From positions 1 to 14,642 of the forward strand of contig JAJXSV010000031.1 in the NCBI GenBank assembly GCA_021784375.1: a DNA stretch of 14,642 nt, given 5' to 3'. Positions 7,347-14,045 of this stretch are shown piece by piece. The DNA comes from Actinomycetes bacterium (GTDB lineage Bacteria > Actinomycetota > Actinomycetes > S36-B12 > UBA5976). Position 1 is the first letter of the stretch. Every line of letters begins with the position of its first letter. The translations under genes were made by a program, and so were the position numbers. The notes under the pieces are model-generated. The model saw only the letters and a program-made list of their open reading frames with translations. It did not search any database and was not told the DNA's origin.

Positions 7347-8426
7347 CTAGCGCTCGATCCTGCCTGCGATGAAGTCCTCGACGGCCTGGTGCGCTTCGGA
7401 GTCCGAGTACTGCACCGGCGGCGACTTCATGAAGTAGGAGGCGGCGGACAGGATCGGCCCGCCGATGCCGCGGTCCTTGGCGATCTTGGCGGCCCGCAGG
7501 GCGTCGATGATGATGCCGGCGGAGTTCGGCGAGTCCCACACCTCGAGCTTGTACTCGAGTGACAGCGGCACGTCTCCGAAGGCGCGACCCTCGAGGCGCA
7601 CGAAGGCCCACTTGCGGTCGTCGAGCCAGGCCACGTAGTCCGAGGGGCCGATGTGCACGTTGCGCTTGTCCAGACCGTTGCGCAGCTGGGAGGTCACGGA
7701 CTGCGTCTTCGAGATCTTCTTGGATTCGAGGCGGTCGCGCTCCAGCATGTTCATGAAGTCCATGTTGCCGCCGACGTTCAGCTGGTACGTGCGGTCCACG
7801 GTGACACCGCGGTCCTCGAACAGCTTCGCGAGCACGCGGTGGGTGATGGTGGCACCGACCTGTGACTTGATGTCGTCGCCGACGATCGGCACACCGGCGG
7901 CCGTGAACTTGTCAGCCCACTCCTTGGTGCCCGCGATGAAGACGGGAAGCGCGTTCACCATGGCCACGCCTGCATCGATGCAGCACTGGGCATAGAACTT
8001 GGCGGCCTGCTCGGAGCCCACGGGGAGGTAGCAGATGAGGACGTCGGCCTTGACCTCCTTGAGGCGCTTCACGATGTCGACCGGGGCCGCGTCGGATTCG
8101 GTGATGGTTTCGCGGTAGTACTTGCCGAGGCCGTCCAGGGTGTGTCCACGCTCGACGGTCACGCCGGTGCGAGGCACATCGCAGATCTTGATGGTGTTGT
8201 TCTCGCTGGCGCCGATGGCGTCCGCCAGGTCGAGGCCGACTTTCTTCGAATCGACGTCGAACGCGGCGACGAACTCGATGTCGCGCACGTGGTAGCCCCC
8301 GAAGTCAACGTGCATGAGACCCGGCACCTTCTGGGTCGGGTCCGCGTCGCGGTAGTAGTGCACACCCTGCACGAGCGATGACGCGCAGTTTCCGACGCCC
8401 ACGATGGCGACTCTGATGGAACTCAT
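7347..8426 (-). CDS. ino1: Inositol-3-phosphate synthase
   Basis: A 359-residue enzyme, the size of actinobacterial Ino1 (about 360). It converts glucose-6-phosphate to 1D-myo-inositol-3-phosphate with an NAD cofactor that is reduced and reoxidised in the cycle. The product feeds phosphatidylinositol, its mannosides and mycothiol. The N-terminal NAD-binding Rossmann motif is [20 protein letters not shown]. Typical blocks follow: [65 protein letters not shown], and [25 protein letters not shown]. The ATG at 8426 is chosen because AAGGAG lies upstream and similarity begins at residue 3; the longer frame to 8537 would run into padR. It lies 68 bases after padR on the same strand, as in M. tuberculosis (Rv0047c-Rv0046c), so PadR control is likely but unproven. 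Confidence 0.97.
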   Translation of the reverse strand: MSSIRVAIVGVGNCASSLVQGVHYYRDADPTQKVPGLMHVDFGGYHVRDIEFVAAFDVDSKKVGLDLADAIGASENNTIKICDVPRTGVTVERGHTLDGLGKYYRETITESDAAPVDIVKRLKEVKADVLICYLPVGSEQAAKFYAQCCIDAGVAMVNALPVFIAGTKEWADKFTAAGVPIVGDDIKSQVGATITHRVLAKLFEDRGVTVDRTYQLNVGGNMDFMNMLERDRLESKKISKTQSVTSQLRNGLDKRNVHIGPSDYVAWLDDRKWAFVRLEGRAFGDVPLSLEYKLEVWDSPNSAGIIIDALRAAKIAKDRGIGGPILSAASYFMKSPPVQYSDSEAHQAVEDFIAGRIER

Positions 8427-8474
8427 TGCTCTCCTTCTGTGTTCAGACCGCGTGGCACGGGGGCCGTCGCGGAA

Positions 8475-8491
8475 CCCAAGCGAGGCTTGGG
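8475..8491 (-). terminator. Hairpin between padR and ino1 (terminator or attenuator)
   Basis: CCCAAGC and GCTTGGG form a perfect 7-bp stem with a 3-base loop. It starts 3 bases after the padR stop and is followed on the minus strand by TTCC only. No promoter for ino1 is clear in the remaining gap, so the hairpin may only partly stop transcription or may mark an RNA end. Confidence 0.5.
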
Positions 8492-8494
8492 AAA

Positions 8495-9118
8495 TCAGGT
8501 GTTCTTGTGCTCTGCCTCGATCAGGTCGTCGAGCCAACGCAGTTCGCGTTCGACGCTCTCCAGCCCGTGTCGCTGCAGTTCGAGCGTGTAGGCATCCACG
8601 CGCTCGCGGGTTCGCGTGAGGGAATCACGCATGAGGGCACGACGTTCGGCGAGACGCATGCGCCGTCCCTCCAGGATGTTCGCGCGGACATTGCGATCGG
8701 CGCGGCCGAAGAAGGCGAAGTGCACGCCGAAGCCGTCGTCATCCCAGGCACTGGGACCGGACTCGGAGAGCAGCGCGGCGAAGCGATGCTCTCCGGCCTC
8801 GGTGATGCTGTAGGTGATGCGGCTGCGCCGGGCCACCGGTTCGACCTTGGATGGCTTGGCGCGCCGGCTCGCCGCCGCGGTGGCCCTGGCCGCCGGGCGG
8901 CCGCTGGTCCCCGCCTGCTCCTCCGCGTCGGCCGCAGCCTCCTCGGCGACCAGACCCGAGGCACTCAGTGCCTTGAGCGCCGGGTAGAGCGAACCGAAGG
9001 AGATGGAGTGGAAGGTCCCGAGCACCTGGGAGAGGCGCTTGCGTAGCTCGTAGCCGTGCAGCGGGGCCTCGTGGAGGATGCCGAGGATGGCGAATTCGAG
9101 GGCATCGGCCTTCTTCAT
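8495..9118 (-). CDS. PadR family transcriptional regulator
   Basis: A 207-residue winged-helix regulator. The N-terminal DNA-binding domain covers about 6-60 ([23 protein letters not shown] and [18 protein letters not shown]), with the last wing strand at about 100-112 ([14 protein letters not shown]). Between wing strands there is an Ala/Arg/Glu-rich insert at about 61-98. The C-terminal part (about 125-200, [19 protein letters not shown] and charged helices) is the dimerisation domain. The ATG at 9118 has GAGGAG five bases upstream; upstream extension would read through the promoter and operator region. Its place between ino1 and the divergent DUF5318-PBP genes matches Rv0047c. Two identical palindromes over its transcription start suggest autorepression. 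The effector is unknown. Confidence 0.92.
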   Translation of the reverse strand: MKKADALEFAILGILHEAPLHGYELRKRLSQVLGTFHSISFGSLYPALKALSASGLVAEEAAADAEEQAGTSGRPAARATAAASRRAKPSKVEPVARRSRITYSITEAGEHRFAALLSESGPSAWDDDGFGVHFAFFGRADRNVRANILEGRRMRLAERRALMRDSLTRTRERVDAYTLELQRHGLESVERELRWLDDLIEAEHKNT

Positions 9119-9171
9119 CACGGCTCCTCGGGCTGGCGGGTGGGCCCCCGGCCGCGCTGGACCGCCGAGTG

Positions 9172-9206
9172 CGATATATCGCCAGACTGCCGTCTGCGAT
9201 ATATCG
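9172..9206. promoter_or_regulatory. Tandem palindromic operators of padR
   Basis: Two copies of the palindrome CGATATATCG occupy 9172-9181 and 9197-9206, 25 bp centre to centre. Between them CAGAC (9183-9187) and GTCTG (9192-9196) form a third dyad. With one base unpaired, the whole 35 bp is a larger palindrome. The upstream copy covers the predicted transcription start. These AT-rich repeats stand out in a high-GC setting and fit a site for a dimeric repressor, most likely PadR itself. Confidence 0.7.
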
Positions 9207-9208
9207 GA

Positions 9209-9239
9209 ACGATACATGACAAACATCCGAGTATGTCAA
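9209..9239 (-). promoter_or_regulatory. padR promoter
   Basis: The minus strand has a perfect TTGACA at 9239-9234. Candidate -10 boxes are TATCGT (9214-9209, 19-base spacer) or TGTATC (9216-9211, 17-base spacer). The predicted start is near 9202-9204, giving a leader of roughly 85 bases with GAGGAG before the ATG. Confidence 0.6.
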
Positions 9240-9240
9240 G

Positions 9241-9423
9241 CCGACGCCCTCGCCCCGCTACTGGTGGCGGCCGCGGCTGCAGCCAGACGGCCAGACGGCG
9301 GCGGAGCGACCGGGGAGCCCGAAACGGACGCGGTCAGCGGGGGCCCAAGGGCATGGAGGTCAGGGCCGGGTTCGGGGTGCGGCGATGACGGTTCGGCAAC
9401 CGGGCAGCGGCAGCGGCAGCCCG
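9241..9423. other. Non-coding part of the padR-DUF5318 gap
   Basis: The divergent gap runs from 9119 to 9437. Apart from the padR promoter and operators on its left and the DUF5318 -10 box on its right, I see no supported gene, hairpin or repeat in this GC-rich stretch. In M. tuberculosis a membrane-protein gene (Rv0048c) lies in this interval; it is absent here. Confidence 0.6.
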
Positions 9424-9429
9424 TACCCT
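9424..9429 (+). promoter_or_regulatory. -10 box of the DUF5318 gene, leaderless
   Basis: TACCCT is followed by eight bases and the ATG at 9438. No Shine-Dalgarno site is present, so transcription probably begins at or next to the start codon. Confidence 0.6.
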
Positions 9430-9437
9430 TGGCCCCC

Positions 9438-9974
9438 ATGGCGGTCCGTCGGCAACCCGGAACCCTCCGCGGCACGCGGGTGGGCGGCGGCGTGCCGCGC
9501 ACGCGTCCGGCCTCGAAGCCCGGCGACAACAAGCCGGATGCGCCTACGGTGAGCGAACCCATCGCCGACCCCGCGAAGCCCCGCGAGGTCGTCGACCACT
9601 CGCTCTCGCGCAAGGCCGCGATCCTCGACTTCAAGCGCACCGGTGGCATCGGCTCCGACGCCCGCGACGCCCATCCCTATCTCATCCGCGCCGCCAAGTG
9701 GCATGGTGAGGTGACTGATCGAGTCTGTCCCTTGTGCGACGCCGTCGACCTGGTCGAGCTCACCTACGTCTACTCCAAGGAGTTGGGTGCCTTCTCCGGT
9801 CGCATCCATGCGCGTGACGAAATCGGGGAACTTGCCCAGAATCACGGCGTCTTGCGGGTTTTCGTGGTTGAGGTCTGTCAGGGTTGCCACTGGAACCACG
9901 TCGTCACCTCGTACGTCGTGGGTGACGGGATCCCGCGGCGCCCCAAACGTCGCCCGAGTGACTTGGACTGGTGA
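9438..9974 (+). CDS. DUF5318 family protein (zinc-ribbon-like)
   Basis: A 178-residue protein of unknown function restricted, to my knowledge, to actinobacteria. The conserved core is about 52-164: VDHSLSRKAAILDFKRTGG, DAHPYLIRAAKWHGEVTDRVCPLC, TYVYSKELGAFSGR, then VFVVEVCQGCHWNHVVTSYVVGDG. Cys97/Cys100 and Cys147/Cys150 form two CxxC pairs that probably bind one zinc ion. The first 45 or so residues are an Arg/Pro/Lys-rich extension beyond the usual family start, and the tail (RRPKRRPSD) is basic; nucleic acid or ribosome contact is possible but is inference. The ATG at 9438 is supported by the TACCCT box. It overlaps the PBP start, an arrangement also seen for Rv0049-ponA1, so the two genes form one operon. 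Confidence 0.88.
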   Translation: MAVRRQPGTLRGTRVGGGVPRTRPASKPGDNKPDAPTVSEPIADPAKPREVVDHSLSRKAAILDFKRTGGIGSDARDAHPYLIRAAKWHGEVTDRVCPLCDAVDLVELTYVYSKELGAFSGRIHARDEIGELAQNHGVLRVFVVEVCQGCHWNHVVTSYVVGDGIPRRPKRRPSDLDW

Positions 9975-11932
9975 TGGCCCGACGATTCCCCTGGCGCGGG
10001 TTGATCACGACGCTGGTGGGGCTTGGCCTGCTCGGCATCATCGTCTTCACCTACTTCGTCATCGTCACGCCGATCCCACGCGCCGCTGACTTCACCCGTG
10101 CCGATACGACGATCGTCTACTACTCGGACGGCACCACGGAACTCGGTCGCCTCGGCGACTACAACCGCACCGAGGTGCCGTTGTCGCGCATCCCATTGGT
10201 GACGCAGCGCGCCGTGCTCTCCGCGGAGGACTCGACGTTCTACAGCAACAACGGCTTCTCCGTGACCGGCATCCTGCGCGCGTTGTACGACAATCTGAAG
10301 ACAGGCTTCAACGGTGGCGGTGGCTCGACCATCACCCAGCAGTACGTGAAGAACGCCTACCTCTCCCAGGAGCGCACGGTCAAGCGCAAGATCAAGGAGC
10401 TGGTGCTGGCGGTGAAGCTCACGAGTTCGTCGAACAAGAATGAGATCCTCGCCGACTACCTCAACAGTTCCTACCTCGGCCGTGGCACCTACGGTGTGCA
10501 GGCGGCCTCCCGGCAGTACTTCGCGAAGGACGTCTCGCAGTTGTCCGTGTCGGAGTCGGCCATGCTGGCGGCACTGCTGAACGCCCCCGAGGGCCTGGCG
10601 CCCGAGCGCAACCTGCCCGGCCTGCAGGCGCGCTGGAACTGGGTGCTCGACCAGATGGTGAAGAACGGCTGGTTGAGCGCCGTGGATCGCGCCCGACAAC
10701 GCTTCCCCCTCGTCGTGCCGCGCAGCAACGCGAACACCCTGTCCGGTCCTGACGGCTACGCCCTGGACATGGTGAGGCGCGCACTCCTGGCCCAGGGCTA
10801 CAACGACGCCAGCCTCGGCGTCTCCGGCCTGCGCATCATCTCGACCTTCGACGCCAAGGCCCAGTTGGCCGCCGTGCAGGCGGTGCTCAAGGCGGGGCCC
10901 AAGACCGGCACCAAGGGCCTGCGCATCGGCCTGGCCGCTGTGCGTCCGGGCACCGGAGCGGTCGTCGCCGTCTACGGCGGCCCTGACTTCGCCACCCAGC
11001 CCTTCAACAATGCGACACAGGCGAGCGCGCAGGCGGGTTCCACCTTCAAGCCCTTCGCCCTCGCCGCCGCCACCGAGGCCGGCGTCCCCCTCACCACCAT
11101 GCTCCCCGGCAGGAGCGGCACCGTGGTCGCCGGCTACACCGTGCACAACTACCAGGGGGAGAGCTTCGGCCCCATCTCGCTGCTGTTCGCCACCGAGAAC
11201 TCGGTGAACTCGGCGTATGTGACGCTCACCTACCAGATCGGCGTCGACGCGGTCATGAACGCCGCCTCGCGCGCCGGCATCCCGGACAACACACCCGGCA
11301 TCCAGCGCAACCTCACCTTCGTGCTCGGCACGGCCTCGCCGCATCCGCTCGACGTCGCTGACGCCTACGCCACCTTCGCCGCGCGTGGTGTCCATGCGGC
11401 GCCGTATGTCATCAAGCAGATCACCACCGCCAACGGCGGCGTCATCTACCAGGCGTCCGTGCACACGGACACCGCGTTCGACCAGAACGTGGCGGACACG
11501 GTGAACTTCGCCCTCCAGAAGGTGGTCACGAATGGCACCGGCTTCGCCGCGCGCGATGCGGGACGGCCCGCTGCCGGCAAGACGGGAACCACCGACAGCA
11601 ATCTCTCGGCCTGGTTCACCGGCTACACGCCAGACCTCGCCGCATCGGTGATGTTCGCCAAGTCGGACGCCAATGGCAGGCCGATCACCCTGAGCGGCAC
11701 CGGTGGCCTGTCCACGGTGACCGGCGGCTCGTTCCCCGCCCGAATCTGGACGGCATTCATCAAGGCGGCCCTTGCCGGCAAGCCGAGGACGGCCTTCGTC
11801 ACCCCACAGGCGCTCATCCCGCCCGACACCTCGACCGCGAGCAGTGCACCGAGTGGAGGCGCGACGGCCGTCGCCTCGCTGTCCCCCTCGGCCAAGAGCA
11901 GCGCCAACGACGGCGCCGTCCCCGTCGGCTGA
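9974..11932 (+). CDS. Class A penicillin-binding protein (bifunctional transglycosylase/transpeptidase)
   Basis: A 652-residue membrane enzyme that polymerises lipid II glycan chains and cross-links the peptides outside the membrane. The order is a short basic N-terminus (ARRFPWR), a membrane helix (about 9-31), a GT51 domain (about 60-235) and a transpeptidase domain (about 285-600). GT51 shows the catalytic Glu85 in AEDSTFY, GGSTITQQYVKN, and KIKELVLAVKL; the EDxxFxxH histidine is Asn. The transpeptidase has Ser356 in STFK, ENSVNSAYV (SxN) and Lys536 in GKTGTTD. No PASTA repeats follow; the last 45 residues are an Ala/Ser/Pro-rich tail. The ATG at 9974 overlaps the DUF5318 stop (TGATG); a GTG at 9971 is equally possible. 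It occupies the place of ponA1 (Rv0050), so the name ponA could be used, but orthology was not tested. Confidence 0.95.
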   Translation: MARRFPWRGLITTLVGLGLLGIIVFTYFVIVTPIPRAADFTRADTTIVYYSDGTTELGRLGDYNRTEVPLSRIPLVTQRAVLSAEDSTFYSNNGFSVTGILRALYDNLKTGFNGGGGSTITQQYVKNAYLSQERTVKRKIKELVLAVKLTSSSNKNEILADYLNSSYLGRGTYGVQAASRQYFAKDVSQLSVSESAMLAALLNAPEGLAPERNLPGLQARWNWVLDQMVKNGWLSAVDRARQRFPLVVPRSNANTLSGPDGYALDMVRRALLAQGYNDASLGVSGLRIISTFDAKAQLAAVQAVLKAGPKTGTKGLRIGLAAVRPGTGAVVAVYGGPDFATQPFNNATQASAQAGSTFKPFALAAATEAGVPLTTMLPGRSGTVVAGYTVHNYQGESFGPISLLFATENSVNSAYVTLTYQIGVDAVMNAASRAGIPDNTPGIQRNLTFVLGTASPHPLDVADAYATFAARGVHAAPYVIKQITTANGGVIYQASVHTDTAFDQNVADTVNFALQKVVTNGTGFAARDAGRPAAGKTGTTDSNLSAWFTGYTPDLAASVMFAKSDANGRPITLSGTGGLSTVTGGSFPARIWTAFIKAALAGKPRTAFVTPQALIPPDTSTASSAPSGGATAVASLSPSAKSSANDGAVPVG

Positions 11933-12017
11933 TCAACCACAGTTCCCGCCGTTAAATGCGCATTCCAGGGCCGGAACCCCGGTTGAATCAGCAGATTCCG
12001 AGGGGAACTTGATCAGC
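11928..12017. terminator. Nested dyads in the convergent gap after the PBP gene
   Basis: An outer arm GCTGATCAA (11928-11936) plus GTTCCC (11942-11947) pairs with GGGAAC (12003-12008) plus TTGATCAGC (12009-12017), with a 5-base bulge on the left. Inside are the palindrome AATGCGCATT (11955-11964), CCGG-AACC-CCGG (11971-11982) and GAATC-AGCA-GATTC (11985-11998). Both stop codons lie in the outer arms. It is probably the shared terminator of two converging genes, although no T-run is present. Confidence 0.5.
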
Positions 12018-13173
12018 GGGGGAGCACTGCGAAGAAGTCGCGGCTGTTCTGCGTGAAGTAGCGGTCCGCCGGGCGAGCGAACTCGAGCACCTTGTGCGAC
12101 ACCAACTGGCCCTTGGCGTTCGGCGTGTACCAGTAATACGACGGCCAGAGCTTGTTGATGTCGAGCTGCATGGCCCGCACCGCGCCCGCGTCCACCAGGA
12201 TCCGCGCCAGCGACTTGGCCGAGAGCGTGTCGCCCGTGACGTAGAGGAGGTCACCCTTGGCCGTGATCCCGATGCCGGAACGCCAAACGAAGAAGGTGCC
12301 GCCCAGGGTGGCGCCCCAGTTCGACCGGACCGCCGTGTCGATGCTCGGCGAGATCCGTCCGTTGTCCACCAGCAACTTGAGGTTTTGGCGCACCGAGACG
12401 ACGTCCGGTGTCATCGTCACATCCGTACCCCAGGTGCCGATGTTGCTGTGCCCGTCCTTGTAGATGACGAGGGACGCGGCACCCGCGACCAGCGGATGCG
12501 AGCCGCGGCCGTGGTCCCAGTAGCCGCCGTGTGAGTCCTTGAGCTTGAAGCCGGAATTGAAGGCGGCCAGCACGCCTGACGAGGCGGCGGTGCTCAGAAC
12601 CGGCGGCTGGACCCAGCGCGAGAGATGACCGGGGTCCGTGGTGCCGGGGTGGAGCACGAGCTTGGTGTGCTTGCCCGACATCCAGACGACGGCGCTGAGG
12701 TACGACGTGTGCACCTTGTCCGGACGGACGTAGGCGATCTGCAGGACGGCGTTGTGCTTCACGGTCTGCAGGACCTTGAAGTGGCCCTCACCCGCCAGTG
12801 CCGGTGTGACCGGGGTGAGCACGGGGGCCTGCAGGCCGATGCGCGTGTTCTGGCCCTTCGCGGCCAGGAGCGCCGTATCGGGTGCGCCACCCGCCTTCGG
12901 GGGGTTGAGCGAGTACTGCCAGGCCTCGAGCTGGGTGACGAGGAAGCCCATGCCGTGGTCCCGTCCCCATTCCGCGAGGCGCGCCGAGATGGGGTCGTTA
13001 CCCGGCGCACGGAGGCTGTCGCCCAGGGACCAGCCCACGGACCCCAACACGATGACGAGCACGAGCGACATGAGGGACGCCACCCGCCGCATGCGCATGG
13101 TGCGCGGCCAGAGGCGCAGGCGTCGACGGCGCCTGCCACGGGAGACGTACTCGGTGCTCATCTGTCTGGCCAC
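12013..13173 (-). CDS. Phosphodiester-glycosidase-like membrane protein (NAGPA-domain relative)
   Basis: A 386-residue protein. Residues 1-30 are strongly basic (RGRRRRRLRLWPRTMRMRR), followed by a membrane helix (about 31-52) and an outer domain. The C-terminal half (about 195-385) resembles the NAGPA/DUF2233 fold: AAFNSGFK at 203-210, LVIYKDGHSNIGTWGTD at 235-251, VRSNWGATLGG, and AVRAMQLDIN at 331-340, ending in a family-like ADRYFTQNSRDFFAV. The usual NGGF and LDGGGSS signatures are altered, so catalysis is uncertain. The GTG at 13173 is chosen because TACGCT lies 8 bases upstream; an ATG at 13161 would shorten it by four residues. It follows dprE2 by 58 bases but has its own promoter. 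A role on envelope polysaccharide is suggested by dprE1/dprE2 next door, which is inference. Confidence 0.8.
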   Translation of the reverse strand: MARQMSTEYVSRGRRRRRLRLWPRTMRMRRVASLMSLVLVIVLGSVGWSLGDSLRAPGNDPISARLAEWGRDHGMGFLVTQLEAWQYSLNPPKAGGAPDTALLAAKGQNTRIGLQAPVLTPVTPALAGEGHFKVLQTVKHNAVLQIAYVRPDKVHTSYLSAVVWMSGKHTKLVLHPGTTDPGHLSRWVQPPVLSTAASSGVLAAFNSGFKLKDSHGGYWDHGRGSHPLVAGAASLVIYKDGHSNIGTWGTDVTMTPDVVSVRQNLKLLVDNGRISPSIDTAVRSNWGATLGGTFFVWRSGIGITAKGDLLYVTGDTLSAKSLARILVDAGAVRAMQLDINKLWPSYYWYTPNAKGQLVSHKVLEFARPADRYFTQNSRDFFAVLPR

Positions 13174-13181
13174 GGTCGGGG

Positions 13182-13187
13182 AGCGTA
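13182..13187 (-). promoter_or_regulatory. -10 box of the NAGPA-like gene, leaderless
   Basis: The minus strand reads TACGCT, eight bases (CCCCGACC), then GTG at 13173. The hexamer is identical to those of pcnA and the NUDIX gene. A TTCCAG 18 bases upstream is a partial -35. No Shine-Dalgarno site precedes the GTG. Confidence 0.55.
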
Positions 13188-13231
13188 CCGGCGCAGTGTT
13201 CGGGGCTGGAAAGCGTTCGTGGAGCGCAGGC

Positions 13232-13966
13232 TCATATCGACAGCTTGTTGAACACGAAACGCGGCAAATGTCGGATTACCAGCATGATGACGCGCCAGAC
13301 CGGCGGTGCGTAGACGACGGGCGCGCCACGCTCGACACCCTTCACGATCTCGGTCGCCACGCGCTCCGGCGATGCCAGGCGGCCCATGCCGAGCCCTGAC
13401 GTCATGGGTGTAGCCGTGGGGCCGGGCTTCACCAGCACCACCTTGATCGAGGTGTCGGCCAGGCGGTGCTGAAGCCCGCCCATGTAGGTGGCGACCATGG
13501 CCTTGGCGGCGCCGTAGACGTAGTTCGTGCGACGGCCGCGATCACCGGCGACGGAGCCGATGACCACCACGGACGACTTCCAACGCGGATCCATGCGCGC
13601 GATGAAGGACTCCACGACGAGCACGGCCGAGTTGCCGTTCACCAGGAGGGACCGCAGGGCCAGGGCGCGGTCCTCCTGACAGGCCTCCTGGCTGGGGAGG
13701 GCGCCGTGCGCGACGAGCAGGAGGTCCACCGGCGACTCCGTGAGCTCGGCAGCGAGGGCCTCGACGGCGTTGAGGTCGAGCAGGTCGACGACGTGCGTCG
13801 TCGCCGTGGTGCCGGCCGAGCGCACCTCGAGGTCGCGTGCGACCGCGTGGAGGCGGACCGCCTCACGGCCGACCAGGTGCAGCTCAGCCGGTTCGCTGGA
13901 GATCCATTGGCGCACAACATGTTGTGCGATGAGCGAGGTGGCTCCGATGACGACGATGCGGCGCAT
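13232..13966 (-). CDS. dprE2: Short-chain dehydrogenase, DprE2-like (decaprenylphosphoryl-2-keto-erythropentose reductase)
   Basis: A 244-residue SDR enzyme, close to the length of DprE2 (about 254). It would reduce decaprenylphospho-2-keto-erythro-pentofuranose to decaprenylphospho-arabinofuranose with NADH, the second half of the epimerisation begun by DprE1. The cofactor motif is VIGATSLIAQHVV at 6-18. Catalytic residues are Ser138 (VIGSVAG), Tyr151 and Lys155 (YGAAK). LVKPGPTATPM follows at 178-188, and the C-terminus (about 217-244, VWRVIMLVIRHLPRFVFNKL) is hydrophobic and basic, suited to membrane association with the lipid substrate. The ATG at 13966 has GGAAAG upstream; the GTG at 13975 would overlap that site. 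It lies 79 bases after dprE1 on the same strand. Assignment as DprE2 rests largely on this pairing; another SDR is possible. Confidence 0.82.
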   Translation of the reverse strand: MRRIVVIGATSLIAQHVVRQWISSEPAELHLVGREAVRLHAVARDLEVRSAGTTATTHVVDLLDLNAVEALAAELTESPVDLLLVAHGALPSQEACQEDRALALRSLLVNGNSAVLVVESFIARMDPRWKSSVVVIGSVAGDRGRRTNYVYGAAKAMVATYMGGLQHRLADTSIKVVLVKPGPTATPMTSGLGMGRLASPERVATEIVKGVERGAPVVYAPPVWRVIMLVIRHLPRFVFNKLSI

Positions 13967-13991
13967 GGGGATCACTTTCCGACGAGTGAGT

Positions 13992-14016
13992 GGCAAGCGA
14001 GCTTGCTCGCATTGCC
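13992..14016 (-). other. Bulged hairpin between dprE1 and dprE2
   Basis: GGCAA and GCGAG pair with CTCGC and TTGCC around a 4-base loop, a 10-bp stem with one bulged base, seen on either strand. It starts 29 bases after the dprE1 stop and ends 25 before the dprE2 start. No T-run follows, so it may be an RNA processing or stability element rather than a terminator. Confidence 0.5.
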
Positions 14017-14045
14017 CGAGCGAGGAGCGGAAGTTGACAACCGGA

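Noticed and set aside
9119..9226. N-terminal extension of PadR
   Set aside because: It would translate through the operators and past the predicted transcription start; GAGGAG supports the ATG at 9118.
9431..9570. A later start for DUF5318 matching the usual family N-terminus
   Set aside because: No start codon with a ribosome site lies near residue 50, and the TACCCT box points to the ATG at 9438.
9878..11464. A 528-codon minus-strand frame
   Set aside because: It is antisense to the PBP, whose STFK, SVN and KTG motifs are intact; the antisense product is His/Gly/Arg/Val-rich without motifs.
11975..11998. tRNA T-arm-like GGTTGAATC in the gap after the PBP
   Set aside because: No acceptor, D or anticodon arms can be built around it; it is part of the nested dyads.
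14034..14039. TTGACA on the plus strand in the dprE1-dprE2 gap
   Set aside because: No -10 box lies at a fitting distance and no plus-strand gene follows.
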